NCBI GenBank assembly: GCA_937952875.1
Contig: CALFDI010000096.1
Coordinates: 1 to 7,657, forward strand
Reading direction: 5' to 3'
Source of the DNA: an uncultured Verrucomicrobiales bacterium
Lineage (GTDB): Bacteria; Verrucomicrobiota; Verrucomicrobiia; Verrucomicrobiales; Akkermansiaceae
DNA: 7,657 bases
A model generated the notes under the pieces. That model ran no database searches and was not told the origin of the DNA. It saw only the letters and a program-made list of their open reading frames with translations. Positions 1 through 5,311 of this stretch are shown here, piece after piece (the first letter of the stretch is position 1; every line of letters starts with the position of its first letter). The position numbers and the translations under genes were made by a program.

Positions 1-1
1 C

Positions 2-811
2 TCTCAACAACATTTACCCGATGTATCTTTATCATTTTTAGATAATTTAGAATCCGGTCAGATCGCTACGTCACTTTTTCAATTTCTTCCAGATGTCTCA
101 TTCTGGATCAAAAGGAGCGACGGTCGTTTTATATTTGTAAATCAAGCGTTTTGCGAAAACATCGGGAAAACAGAAGACGAAATTATTGGGTTCACAGATT
201 TAGAAATCTACAGCAGTGAAATGGCATCTGTCTTCACACTAGATGATAAACAAATCCTATCGAGTGGTGAGCCTATGCATAACAAAAGCGAACTCGTCAC
301 CAGCCGTATCGGTGGTATCGAATGGCGCTCTACAAGTAAGATCCCACTAAAAGATAAAAGCGGAAAAATCGTCGGCACTGCGGGATTTTCCCGACGACTT
401 GAGCATCACGAAGGTCGCCCTCTCCCCGGAATTTATCGAAACATTTCTCAAATCATCGAGACGATTCACGACCGTATCAACGAAAACTTCAGCGTGCCCC
501 AACTCGCAAAAGATGCATCGATGTCAGTGAGCACACTCGAGAGGCATTTTAAGACGCATCTCAATACAACACCGAAACGCTTTCTCGTGCGTGCAAAAGT
601 CGCCGCTGGCTGTCACAGACTCCTGAGCTCTGGCATGACTGTCGCAGAAGTCGCTGAGAGCCTCGGATACCAAGAGCACGCAAGTTTTACCCGCGCATTC
701 ACAGGAGTCATGAAGATGTCACCGAACGCCTACCGAAACTTTTATCGAGGTCAAAAAATAGGTCCGGTCACCAGTAAACCTTATCTTCCAAAAGCGAAGG
801 TAAAGCCTTAG
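2..811 (+). CDS. PAS domain-containing AraC family transcriptional regulator, 5'-truncated by window edge
   Basis: The frame is open from the first complete codon at position 2 to TAG at 809-811, giving 269 visible residues. The ATG at 221 is internal, because it would cut through the PAS domain; the true start lies left of the window. Visible residues about 24-130 read as a PAS fold (FLPDVSFWIKRSDGRFIFVN near its start, GIEWRSTSKIPLKDKSGKIVGT near its end). Residues about 150-248 are an AraC-type double helix-turn-helix: first helix pair FSVPQLAKDASMSVSTLERHFK, second MTVAEVAESLGYQEHASFTRAF followed by the family ending MSPNAYR. Such proteins bind DNA in the cytoplasm and use the PAS domain to sense a small ligand or redox state; which ligand is not visible here. 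The gene ends at a strong terminator and is convergent with a tRNA gene, so its target is not obvious from this side. The family call is firm; specificity is unknown. Confidence 0.9.
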   Translation, partial: SQQHLPDVSLSFLDNLESGQIATSLFQFLPDVSFWIKRSDGRFIFVNQAFCENIGKTEDEIIGFTDLEIYSSEMASVFTLDDKQILSSGEPMHNKSELVTSRIGGIEWRSTSKIPLKDKSGKIVGTAGFSRRLEHHEGRPLPGIYRNISQIIETIHDRINENFSVPQLAKDASMSVSTLERHFKTHLNTTPKRFLVRAKVAAGCHRLLSSGMTVAEVAESLGYQEHASFTRAFTGVMKMSPNAYRNFYRGQKIGPVTSKPYLPKAKVKP

Positions 812-836
812 TGGGCCGCACCTCACTCAAAAACCG

Positions 837-872
837 AAAAAACCTCCGCTCAGAACTGAACGGAGGTTTTTT
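837..872. terminator. bidirectional rho-independent terminator shared by the AraC-type regulator and tRNA-Gln
   Basis: The arms AACCTCCG (841-848) and CGGAGGTT (861-868) pair perfectly. The A-run at 837-842 and the T-run at 867-872 mirror each other, so the stem is followed by a U-tract on either strand. The 12-nt interval between the arms can pair further (TCA with TGA). It lies 25 nt past the regulator's stop codon and 5 nt past the CCA end of the tRNA gene, so one hairpin can end both convergent transcripts. Confidence 0.9.
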
Positions 873-877
873 CTAAA

Positions 878-951
878 TGGTAGTCCCACAAGGACTCGAA
901 CCTTGAATGACGGAATCAAAATCCGGAGTGTTACCATTACACCATGGGACT
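878..951 (-). tRNA. tRNA-Gln (anticodon TTG) with encoded CCA end
   Basis: Read on the minus strand, all cloverleaf parts are present. The acceptor stem AGTCCCA pairs with TGGGACT (7 bp). The D arm is GTGT/ACAC with loop AATGGTA. The anticodon loop TTTTGAT carries anticodon TTG, which reads CAA/CAG glutamine codons. The T arm is CAAGG/CCTTG with loop TTCGAGT. The discriminator is A, followed by an encoded CCA (plus-strand 878-880). The body is 71 nt. The first acceptor pair is a weak A-T, in keeping with the weak first pair known for glutamine tRNAs. The outermost anticodon-stem pair is a C/T mismatch. Transcription runs left into the shared terminator. Confidence 0.96.
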
Positions 952-981
952 CTTTATAGGCGTCTCGCGACGCGGCGGGTT

Positions 982-1008
982 GTTATAGTTCGCTCGAGAA
1001 TTTGGCAA
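982..1008 (-). promoter_or_regulatory. candidate promoter for tRNA-Gln
   Basis: On the minus strand, TTGCCA (plus 1003-1008) and TATAAC (plus 982-987) match -35 and -10 consensus at 5/6 each. The spacer is a short 15 bp. The sequence just after the -10 element is strongly GC-rich (about plus 963-980), as in stable-RNA promoters under growth-rate or stringent control. The predicted start, near 975, gives a leader of about 25 nt before the tRNA. The short spacer keeps this tentative. Confidence 0.4.
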
Positions 1009-1046
1009 CAAAGAAATGCAAACAAAGTTCAGAAAAGAGTCTGACC

Positions 1047-1076
1047 TTGCGTTTTCGCCATGTAATTGCATTTAAA
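1047..1076 (+). promoter_or_regulatory. candidate promoter of the metal-uptake operon
   Basis: TTGCGT (1047-1052) and TTTAAA (1071-1076) are separated by 18 bp and would start transcription near 1083, about 30 nt before the ATG at 1115. Both boxes are imperfect matches to sigma-70 consensus. The position between the divergent tRNA promoter and the first operon gene, and the overlap with a palindrome, support it. No other convincing pair lies in this gap. Confidence 0.35.
1060..1071. promoter_or_regulatory. candidate metalloregulator operator (Zur/Fur-like position)
   Basis: ATGTAATTGCAT is a 12-bp palindrome with one mismatched pair. It lies across the spacer and first base of the -10 box of the candidate operon promoter, where a bound repressor would block RNA polymerase. 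Zinc-uptake operons are generally repressed by Zur through AT-rich palindromes at this place, so a Zur site is the natural reading. The match to any published Zur consensus was not tested. The arm TTGCATTT (1066-1073) recurs inverted as AAATGCAA at 1014-1021. Confidence 0.3.
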
Positions 1077-1087
1077 AGTTGACTCCC

Positions 1088-1118
1088 CCATGCTCGCTGC
1101 AACTAAGTTGCTCCATGG
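1088..1118 (+). promoter_or_regulatory. inverted repeat and possible hairpin over the start codon of the operon's first gene
   Basis: GCAACT (1099-1104) and AGTTGC (1106-1111) form a perfect 13-bp odd palindrome ending 3 nt before the ATG at 1115. Outside it, CCATG (1088-1092) is complementary to CATGG (1114-1118), which contains that start codon. In RNA this gives a 5-bp inner stem with a 3-nt loop, an asymmetric internal loop, and a 5-bp outer stem hiding the ATG. It could act as DNA (second operator) or as RNA (translation control). The role is inferred. Confidence 0.3.
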
Positions 1119-2329
1119 AAATCAAAAACCCATTTTCCGTTGTTCTTCCACTCATTGCTTTGGCGACACCTTTGTCGGCACAATCGGTTGATTTAGTCCC
1201 TTCAGAAGGAGCCCTCAACTTCGCTGACGGCTCTAGTCTCTATCTATCAGCTCACGTCCGAGCAGTGACTGGCACGTCATCAGCAAATCCTGCTGCGTTC
1301 TTCAATCACGCGCACGACCCCTTCCAAGAAGGTCTCACGCTGCAAGGACTGGAGGCCTCGCTAAACTATAAGAGTAAATACATCGAAGCATTCGCTACTG
1401 GCGCGCTCTTTACCGATGCTGACAATGACTTCGAAACAGAAGACGAGGAATACTTTGTCAAATTCGTGAATCTACCTGGTGGATTCGAGCTACGAGGCGG
1501 CCAGTTCCTCAACCGAATCGGCCTACAGAATAATGTGCACCTCCATGGCTGGAGCTTTGTGGATGCGAATCTGAGCACAGGTCAATTCCTAGGAGAAGAA
1601 GGCCTCACCACAGAAGGTGGAGAGCTTTCATGGCTCTACTCAGGCGATGTGACTCGCTTCGGATTCTCTGTCGCTGCTGGTAAGGCTTCAGAGCACGAAG
1701 AGGAAGAAGAAGAGGAAGGCGAGGAAGAAGAACACTCTGAATCTGTTGAAAATAGCTTCTTCACTGGCGACATCATCACAGCCCGCGTATTCGTCGATTA
1801 TCTCCCAAGCGACTTCCACCTACACCGTGTTGGATTTAACATCGCCCACGGAGATAATGCATTCGGAAGAGACACCACGCTCGGCTCTATCGACTACACA
1901 TATACATGGAGAGAAAACGGCCTAGAGCCAGGTGGACGTGAGTTCCAAATTGGCGGCGAGGCTTTCTTCCGCAGCACTGAGTGGGTGCATGAAGAGAACG
2001 ATGCTATCACTGGCACCGCAGATCAGAACTCCTTCATGTTCAGAGCAGGCTACACATTTTCTGAGAATTGGAGAGCCGATCTTCGATATGGATTCATCGA
2101 AGGCGTAACCGAAGGCCCACTCGATGTAGGTGGCGAGATTGAGAATGGATTCGAAATAGACGAGCGTAAACGCCTGAGTCTCGCCCTCACTCATAAGCTG
2201 TTTAACCATAAATCCAGCAGTGCATTCGTGCGCGCTCAGTATAATCATGATGATCTTGAAGATTTAGGATCTGAGGATAGCTTCTGGTTGCAGTTCGGCT
2301 TTGACTTCGGAGGCGCAGAAATCCGCTAA
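1115..2329 (+). CDS. outer-membrane beta-barrel/porin-like protein of a zinc-uptake operon
   Basis: The ATG at 1115 is chosen (404 aa). It starts directly at a clean signal peptide, with a hydrophobic core ending PLSA before QS and predicted cleavage after residue 22. A TTG at 1079 would add 12 residues that spoil the signal. No Shine-Dalgarno is visible. After cleavage the protein is a series of alternating polar/hydrophobic strands rich in aromatics and glycine, typical of outer-membrane barrels. The central motif ELRGGQFLNRIGLQNNVHLH resembles barrel proteins found beside zinc ABC transporters in other Gram-negatives; that resemblance is from memory. At about 400 aa, with no plug domain or TonB box seen, it is not a full TonB-dependent receptor. 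HxH motifs occur at residues 65-67, 142-144 and 235-237. Residues 193-210 are a Glu run flanked by two EH pairs, likely a surface or periplasmic metal-attracting loop. The last residue is Arg, not the usual aromatic. The gene ends 21 nt before znuA, so it is probably co-transcribed. Confidence 0.75.
   Translation: MEIKNPFSVVLPLIALATPLSAQSVDLVPSEGALNFADGSSLYLSAHVRAVTGTSSANPAAFFNHAHDPFQEGLTLQGLEASLNYKSKYIEAFATGALFTDADNDFETEDEEYFVKFVNLPGGFELRGGQFLNRIGLQNNVHLHGWSFVDANLSTGQFLGEEGLTTEGGELSWLYSGDVTRFGFSVAAGKASEHEEEEEEEGEEEEHSESVENSFFTGDIITARVFVDYLPSDFHLHRVGFNIAHGDNAFGRDTTLGSIDYTYTWRENGLEPGGREFQIGGEAFFRSTEWVHEENDAITGTADQNSFMFRAGYTFSENWRADLRYGFIEGVTEGPLDVGGEIENGFEIDERKRLSLALTHKLFNHKSSSAFVRAQYNHDDLEDLGSEDSFWLQFGFDFGGAEIR
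1691..1744 (+). repeat. low-complexity purine-rich tract encoding a Glu/His loop
   Basis: Nearly every codon here is GAA or GAG, giving EH, seven Glu, Gly, four Glu, then HSES. It interrupts the strand pattern of the barrel protein, so it is most likely a loop. Such tracts gain and lose codons by slippage, so its length may vary between strains. Acidic/His loops bind divalent metals weakly; that use here is inferred. Confidence 0.75.
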
Positions 2330-2350
2330 TCCCCCACCCTACTTTGCTTT

Positions 2351-3226
2351 ATGAAATCTCTCCTCTCTCTCTTTCTCCTGGCCTTCAGCTCAGTTGCACT
2401 TGCGATCGATGTCGCATCTCTACATCCGCTGATGACAGGGCTAGTGAAAGAGATTGGGGGAGATAAAGTGCGGGTAGTCGAAATCGGGCGCCCCGGCCTC
2501 GATGTTCACAACTTCCGCCCTAAGAGCAAAGACTTAGCCGCTATGGCAAAGTGCTCCCTGATCGTCGCATCAGGAAAAGGCATTGAGCCCTATTTATCTG
2601 ATCTAAAAGATTCACTCCAACCAACGCAAACGCTCTTAGAAGTCGGCCGCAGCCTCCCTTCGCAAAAGGTAGGTGGCAACGCCGCGATCTATGTCTGCTG
2701 CCCAAGCCACTCACACGGCGGCATCGACCCTCACTGGTGGCATAACGTAAGAAACATGGAACGCGCCGGAAGAATCATCGGCGATGCCTTAAGCAAGGCT
2801 GATCCAGCACATAAATCTTACTATAAAGAGCGCACCAAAAACACGGCACAAAGACTCCGCCAACTCGATAGATGGGTGAAGAAACAAGTCTCTCTCATTC
2901 CTAAAAAACAACGCCACCTCGTCACATCTCACGCTGCATTTGGCTACTTCTGCAAGGCATACGGCTTCAAGGCATCCTATGTGCAAGGACTCAGTCGTAA
3001 CAGTAAGATCTCCACGCAAGAACTTTGGAATACGATCAATTCCCTGAAAAAAGACGGCATCAAAGCTGTCTTCCCTGAAGTCGGCACAAATCCAAAAACC
3101 TTAAAAGAAATTGCAAAAAACTCTGGAGCGAAAGTGAGCAAACCACTCATTGCCGACGGATCTATAGTTGATTATCAAAAGATGATCAGGGCAAACGTCG
3201 AATACATCGTAGCCGCACTCAAGTAG
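2351..3226 (+). CDS. znuA: zinc (or manganese) ABC transporter periplasmic binding protein
   Basis: A cluster 9 (ZnuA/TroA) solute-binding protein of 291 aa. It captures metal in the periplasm and delivers it to ZnuB. The start is set by a signal peptide (MKSLLSLFLLAFSSVALA, cleavage near residue 18); there is no Shine-Dalgarno. There is no lipobox Cys, so it should be soluble. Expected metal ligands are visible: His53 in DVHNF, His128 in DPHWWHN, His194 in SHAAFGYF, and an acidic residue, Asp269 or Asp274, in the ADGSIVDY region. A short HSH loop at 120-122 lies just before the second ligand, much shorter than the long His-rich loop of many ZnuA proteins. Four cysteines (68, 116, 117, 201) include an adjacent pair beside that loop, which is unusual. 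It is followed after 6 nt by the next gene. A zinc substrate is favoured by the His loop and the operon partner; manganese cannot be excluded by sequence alone. Confidence 0.92.
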   Translation: MKSLLSLFLLAFSSVALAIDVASLHPLMTGLVKEIGGDKVRVVEIGRPGLDVHNFRPKSKDLAAMAKCSLIVASGKGIEPYLSDLKDSLQPTQTLLEVGRSLPSQKVGGNAAIYVCCPSHSHGGIDPHWWHNVRNMERAGRIIGDALSKADPAHKSYYKERTKNTAQRLRQLDRWVKKQVSLIPKKQRHLVTSHAAFGYFCKAYGFKASYVQGLSRNSKISTQELWNTINSLKKDGIKAVFPEVGTNPKTLKEIAKNSGAKVSKPLIADGSIVDYQKMIRANVEYIVAALK

Positions 3227-3232
3227 AGATCA

Positions 3233-3670
3233 ATGCGAGGCCATCCACTTCTTGAGACCTTCATTTTAGGACTTCTTTTAGCATGTCTGGCCCTACCATT
3301 GCACCTAGTCACAAAAGGCCGCGCACATAACACAACTCGTAATTCAGAGCCCACACAGGTCATTCAGAAAGACCTCGTCACTGCAGATCTCCTCATCCGA
3401 TCAGCGCATCCGCTAACGGAAACGATCATTACAGTAGGAGGTCGAGATCATACTCTTACCGCAGACCAAGTCGAACTCGACCTCATGGTGAACCCACTCG
3501 AGCCGATCGAAGTCATCGTCTCTGCAACATGGCCAGAAGGCACACCAGAAACAGCTTTGTATATCGAACTGGCTCCCGAAAACCGCGAAGGCATTTCGTA
3601 TACAATATGGGGTCAAGAGTCTGCGTTCGAGACCTTAACATTTCACTGGAAAGGAGACGACTATGAGTGA
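3233..3670 (+). CDS. hypothetical membrane-anchored protein in the metal-uptake operon
   Basis: I do not recognise this 145-aa protein. The N-terminus has one hydrophobic segment at about residues 7-26 (LETFILGLLLACLALPLHLV) followed by basic residues. It has no cleavage site that looks strong, so it is probably an anchor rather than a removed signal. The rest, about 115 residues, is predicted from its alternating pattern to be mostly beta strand (DLLIRS, TIITVGG, PIEVIVSATW, TALYIEL, ISYTIWG, TLTFHW). It contains five scattered His after the anchor but no known metal motif. Orientation is uncertain: the basic flank after the helix suggests a cytoplasmic C-terminus, while the beta-rich composition suggests a periplasmic one. 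It begins 6 nt after znuA and its stop overlaps the znuC start by 8 nt, so it is translated with the transporter. The one Cys (Cys18) is inside the helix, in LLLAC. This is lipobox-like in order but is followed by LALPL, making lipidation only a weak possibility. Confidence 0.75.
   Translation: MRGHPLLETFILGLLLACLALPLHLVTKGRAHNTTRNSEPTQVIQKDLVTADLLIRSAHPLTETIITVGGRDHTLTADQVELDLMVNPLEPIEVIVSATWPEGTPETALYIELAPENREGISYTIWGQESAFETLTFHWKGDDYE
3651..3656 (+). promoter_or_regulatory. ribosome binding site of znuC
   Basis: AAGGAG ends 6 nt before the ATG at 3663. It is the only clear Shine-Dalgarno among the plus-strand genes whose starts are in the window. It lies inside the upstream gene and confirms the znuC start within the overlap. 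Confidence 0.8.
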
Positions 3671-4424
3671 TCAATGCGAACATCACTGTTCCGGTGCGCA
3701 TGAACTCGTCGTCTCTGATATCACTGCTCAATATGGTGATACTGTTGCTCTAGAGAATATCAACTTTACGACTTATTGCGGATCTCGCCTCGCACTTCTT
3801 GGCCCTAATGGAGCAGGAAAGAGCACCCTCATCCACGTCCTAACAGGTCTCATTAAAGCCAGTAAAGGCACCATCACCTGGCGCGGAGAAACACTCTTAA
3901 AGAGTAATAGTGAAATCGCCTTTTTACCACAGATCGATCAACACCAAAAACACTTTCCCATTAGTGTCAGAGAAGTTGTAGAGATGGGACGGTTCCCTCA
4001 CGTCGGGAACTTTAGGCGCTTTAAACAGAGCGACCACGATCATGTCGAGAACGCCATCTCGACCATGCAGCTCAACTCAATCGTAGATAGACAAATCGAC
4101 GAACTCTCTGGAGGACAAAAACAACGAGCCTTCATCGCACGGGCTCTCGCGCAAGAGTCTCACGTCATACTACTAGACGAACCATTTAACGGCCTCGATA
4201 TCGAAAGCCGATGCCAGTTAGCCAGCACACTTGAGACACTCTCTCAAAATGGACATCTCATCATCGCATCTCATCATAACATCGCAAATGTATCTGAACT
4301 GTTTGACGAAGCCCTCGTGGTGAATAAAACACAAATCGCTTTCGGCTCGGTTGACTCTGTGCTGAGTGATCACAACGTTCAACATCTTCTACATGCATGC
4401 CATCCCGCAGGCGTCATGGTCTAA
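3663..4424 (+). CDS. znuC: zinc (or manganese) ABC transporter ATP-binding protein
   Basis: A 253-aa ABC ATPase that hydrolyses ATP at the cytoplasmic face to drive metal import through ZnuB. All family motifs are intact: Walker A GPNGAGKST (47-55), Q-loop Gln90 in FLPQ, signature LSGGQ (148-152), Walker B VILLDE (168-173), and switch His204 in ASHH. The block SVREVVEMGR is typical of the ZnuC/MntB ATPase group. The start is fixed by the AAGGAG site at 3651-3656 and overlaps the previous gene in ATGAGTGA, which implies translational coupling. The N-terminus before the ATPase core is odd: residues 5-13 read CEHHCSGAH, a Cys/His cluster able in principle to bind zinc. The C-terminus also has a small cluster, HLLHACH. 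These ends are not part of the standard ABC fold. The permease gene starts 6 nt later. Confidence 0.94.
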   Translation: MSDQCEHHCSGAHELVVSDITAQYGDTVALENINFTTYCGSRLALLGPNGAGKSTLIHVLTGLIKASKGTITWRGETLLKSNSEIAFLPQIDQHQKHFPISVREVVEMGRFPHVGNFRRFKQSDHDHVENAISTMQLNSIVDRQIDELSGGQKQRAFIARALAQESHVILLDEPFNGLDIESRCQLASTLETLSQNGHLIIASHHNIANVSELFDEALVVNKTQIAFGSVDSVLSDHNVQHLLHACHPAGVMV

Positions 4425-4430
4425 GCACTC

Positions 4431-5237
4431 ATGACCTTTCTAGACCTCATCTCTTTTTCTCTGTTTCAGCGCGCTCTCGTAGCGACGCTGATCATTGGAT
4501 TTGTGAATGGTTACACCAGTGCGTTCGTCCTCTTGCACCGCAGTCCTTTAAAGTTAACGGCACTTTCGCACAGCCTACTTCCGGGTATTGCCATTGCCAC
4601 ATGGCTAGTTGGCCTTGGCGTTGTGAGCGCCTTCGTCGGCTCCTTTCTGACTGCTCTCTTTATTGGCCTTCTTACACTTCTCATCTCTAGCAGGACAAAA
4701 ATCAGCTCTGATACAACTCTCGCCGTGCTCTACACAGGTGCATTTGCTCTAGGAGTCATGATTTTAAATCGCATCGGAGCTGCACAAGAGCTCGAGCACT
4801 GGCTACTAGGAAACATCCAAGGGCTTTCGGATCTCGATCTTTGGATGAGCTTCAGCGTCGGCATACTTGCAGTCAGCGCACTTACCCTCTTTAGACGAAG
4901 CATTTTGCTCAATCTCTTCGAGCCAAATGTAGCCACATCCCTAGGAGTGCGGACACGGCTTTTAAACTACGGGCTTTTCTCTCTCCTCATCCTCGTCCTC
5001 GTCACCACACTCCAGGCAGTTGGCTGCATCCTCGCGATCGGCCTCATTGTCACACCTGCAGCCACAGTGCGGAATCTCTGCTCATCCGCGAGACATCTCT
5101 TCATCTGGAGCGGCCTCCTCGGCGCGATTGGGTCCGCTGTCGGGCTCATACTCAGTTACCTCGTCGATCTCCCAGCAGGCTCTTGTATCGTGCTCGTTCA
5201 CACGTCTCTATTCCTTCTTTCTACGATCAAGAGATGA
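4431..5237 (+). CDS. znuB: zinc (or manganese) ABC transporter permease
   Basis: An inner-membrane permease of the ABC-3 family, 268 aa, the usual length. It forms the metal channel, presumably as a dimer driven by ZnuC. About eight hydrophobic segments are visible, among them residues 14-35, 50-86 (two), 96-113, 138-154, 180-206, 224-246 and 250-265. Family landmarks are present: ALSHSLLPGIAIA (44-56), the loop that contacts the ATPase; VGCILAIGLIVTPAATV (197-213); and DLPAGSCIVLV (246-256). The ATG at 4431 lies 6 nt after the znuC stop, with no Shine-Dalgarno, so translation probably depends on ribosomes arriving from znuC. It is the last gene of the uptake operon. No intrinsic terminator was found in the 74 nt before prfA, so readthrough is possible. 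Confidence 0.93.
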   Translation: MTFLDLISFSLFQRALVATLIIGFVNGYTSAFVLLHRSPLKLTALSHSLLPGIAIATWLVGLGVVSAFVGSFLTALFIGLLTLLISSRTKISSDTTLAVLYTGAFALGVMILNRIGAAQELEHWLLGNIQGLSDLDLWMSFSVGILAVSALTLFRRSILLNLFEPNVATSLGVRTRLLNYGLFSLLILVLVTTLQAVGCILAIGLIVTPAATVRNLCSSARHLFIWSGLLGAIGSAVGLILSYLVDLPAGSCIVLVHTSLFLLSTIKR

Positions 5238-5250
5238 AGAAATGAGGACT

Positions 5251-5276
5251 GGTCAGAATTGACTAGGTCATTGACT
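5251..5276 (+). repeat. imperfect tandem repeat between znuB and prfA
   Basis: GGTCAGAATTGACT (5251-5264) is followed after one base by GGTCATTGACT (5266-5276), the same unit lacking three bases. Each copy is itself an inverted GGTCA/TGACT-like element, so the first copy can fold (GTCA with TGAC). Both copies end in TTGACT, a good -35 box, but no convincing -10 follows at the right distance. It may mark a regulatory site upstream of prfA or be chance. Confidence 0.35.
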
Positions 5277-5311
5277 CCGCCCAGAGGACTAGGCACCGTC
5301 TCGGCACACAA

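Noticed and set aside
221..811. The regulator starting at the ATG at 221
   Set aside because: The same frame is open back to position 2 and encodes the first half of a PAS domain, so the ATG is internal.
1079..1106. A second promoter with -35 TTGACT at 1079-1084
   Set aside because: The only hexamer at the right distance (AACTAA, 1101-1106) is a poor -10, and transcription would start at or past the ATG at 1115.
1079..1114. TTG at 1079 as the start of the barrel-protein gene
   Set aside because: It would put 12 residues with two cysteines in front of a clean signal peptide that begins at the ATG at 1115, and would leave almost no leader after the candidate promoter.
1922..2248. A 108-aa minus-strand frame within the barrel-protein gene
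   Set aside because: The opposite strand has signal peptide, strand pattern and operon context; this frame has none of these and no recognisable features.
4397..4690. A 97-aa plus-strand frame across the znuC/znuB junction
   Set aside because: It overlaps the ends of both well-supported genes, and its composition (many Ser, Arg, His, Trp) is that of an out-of-frame reading of znuB.
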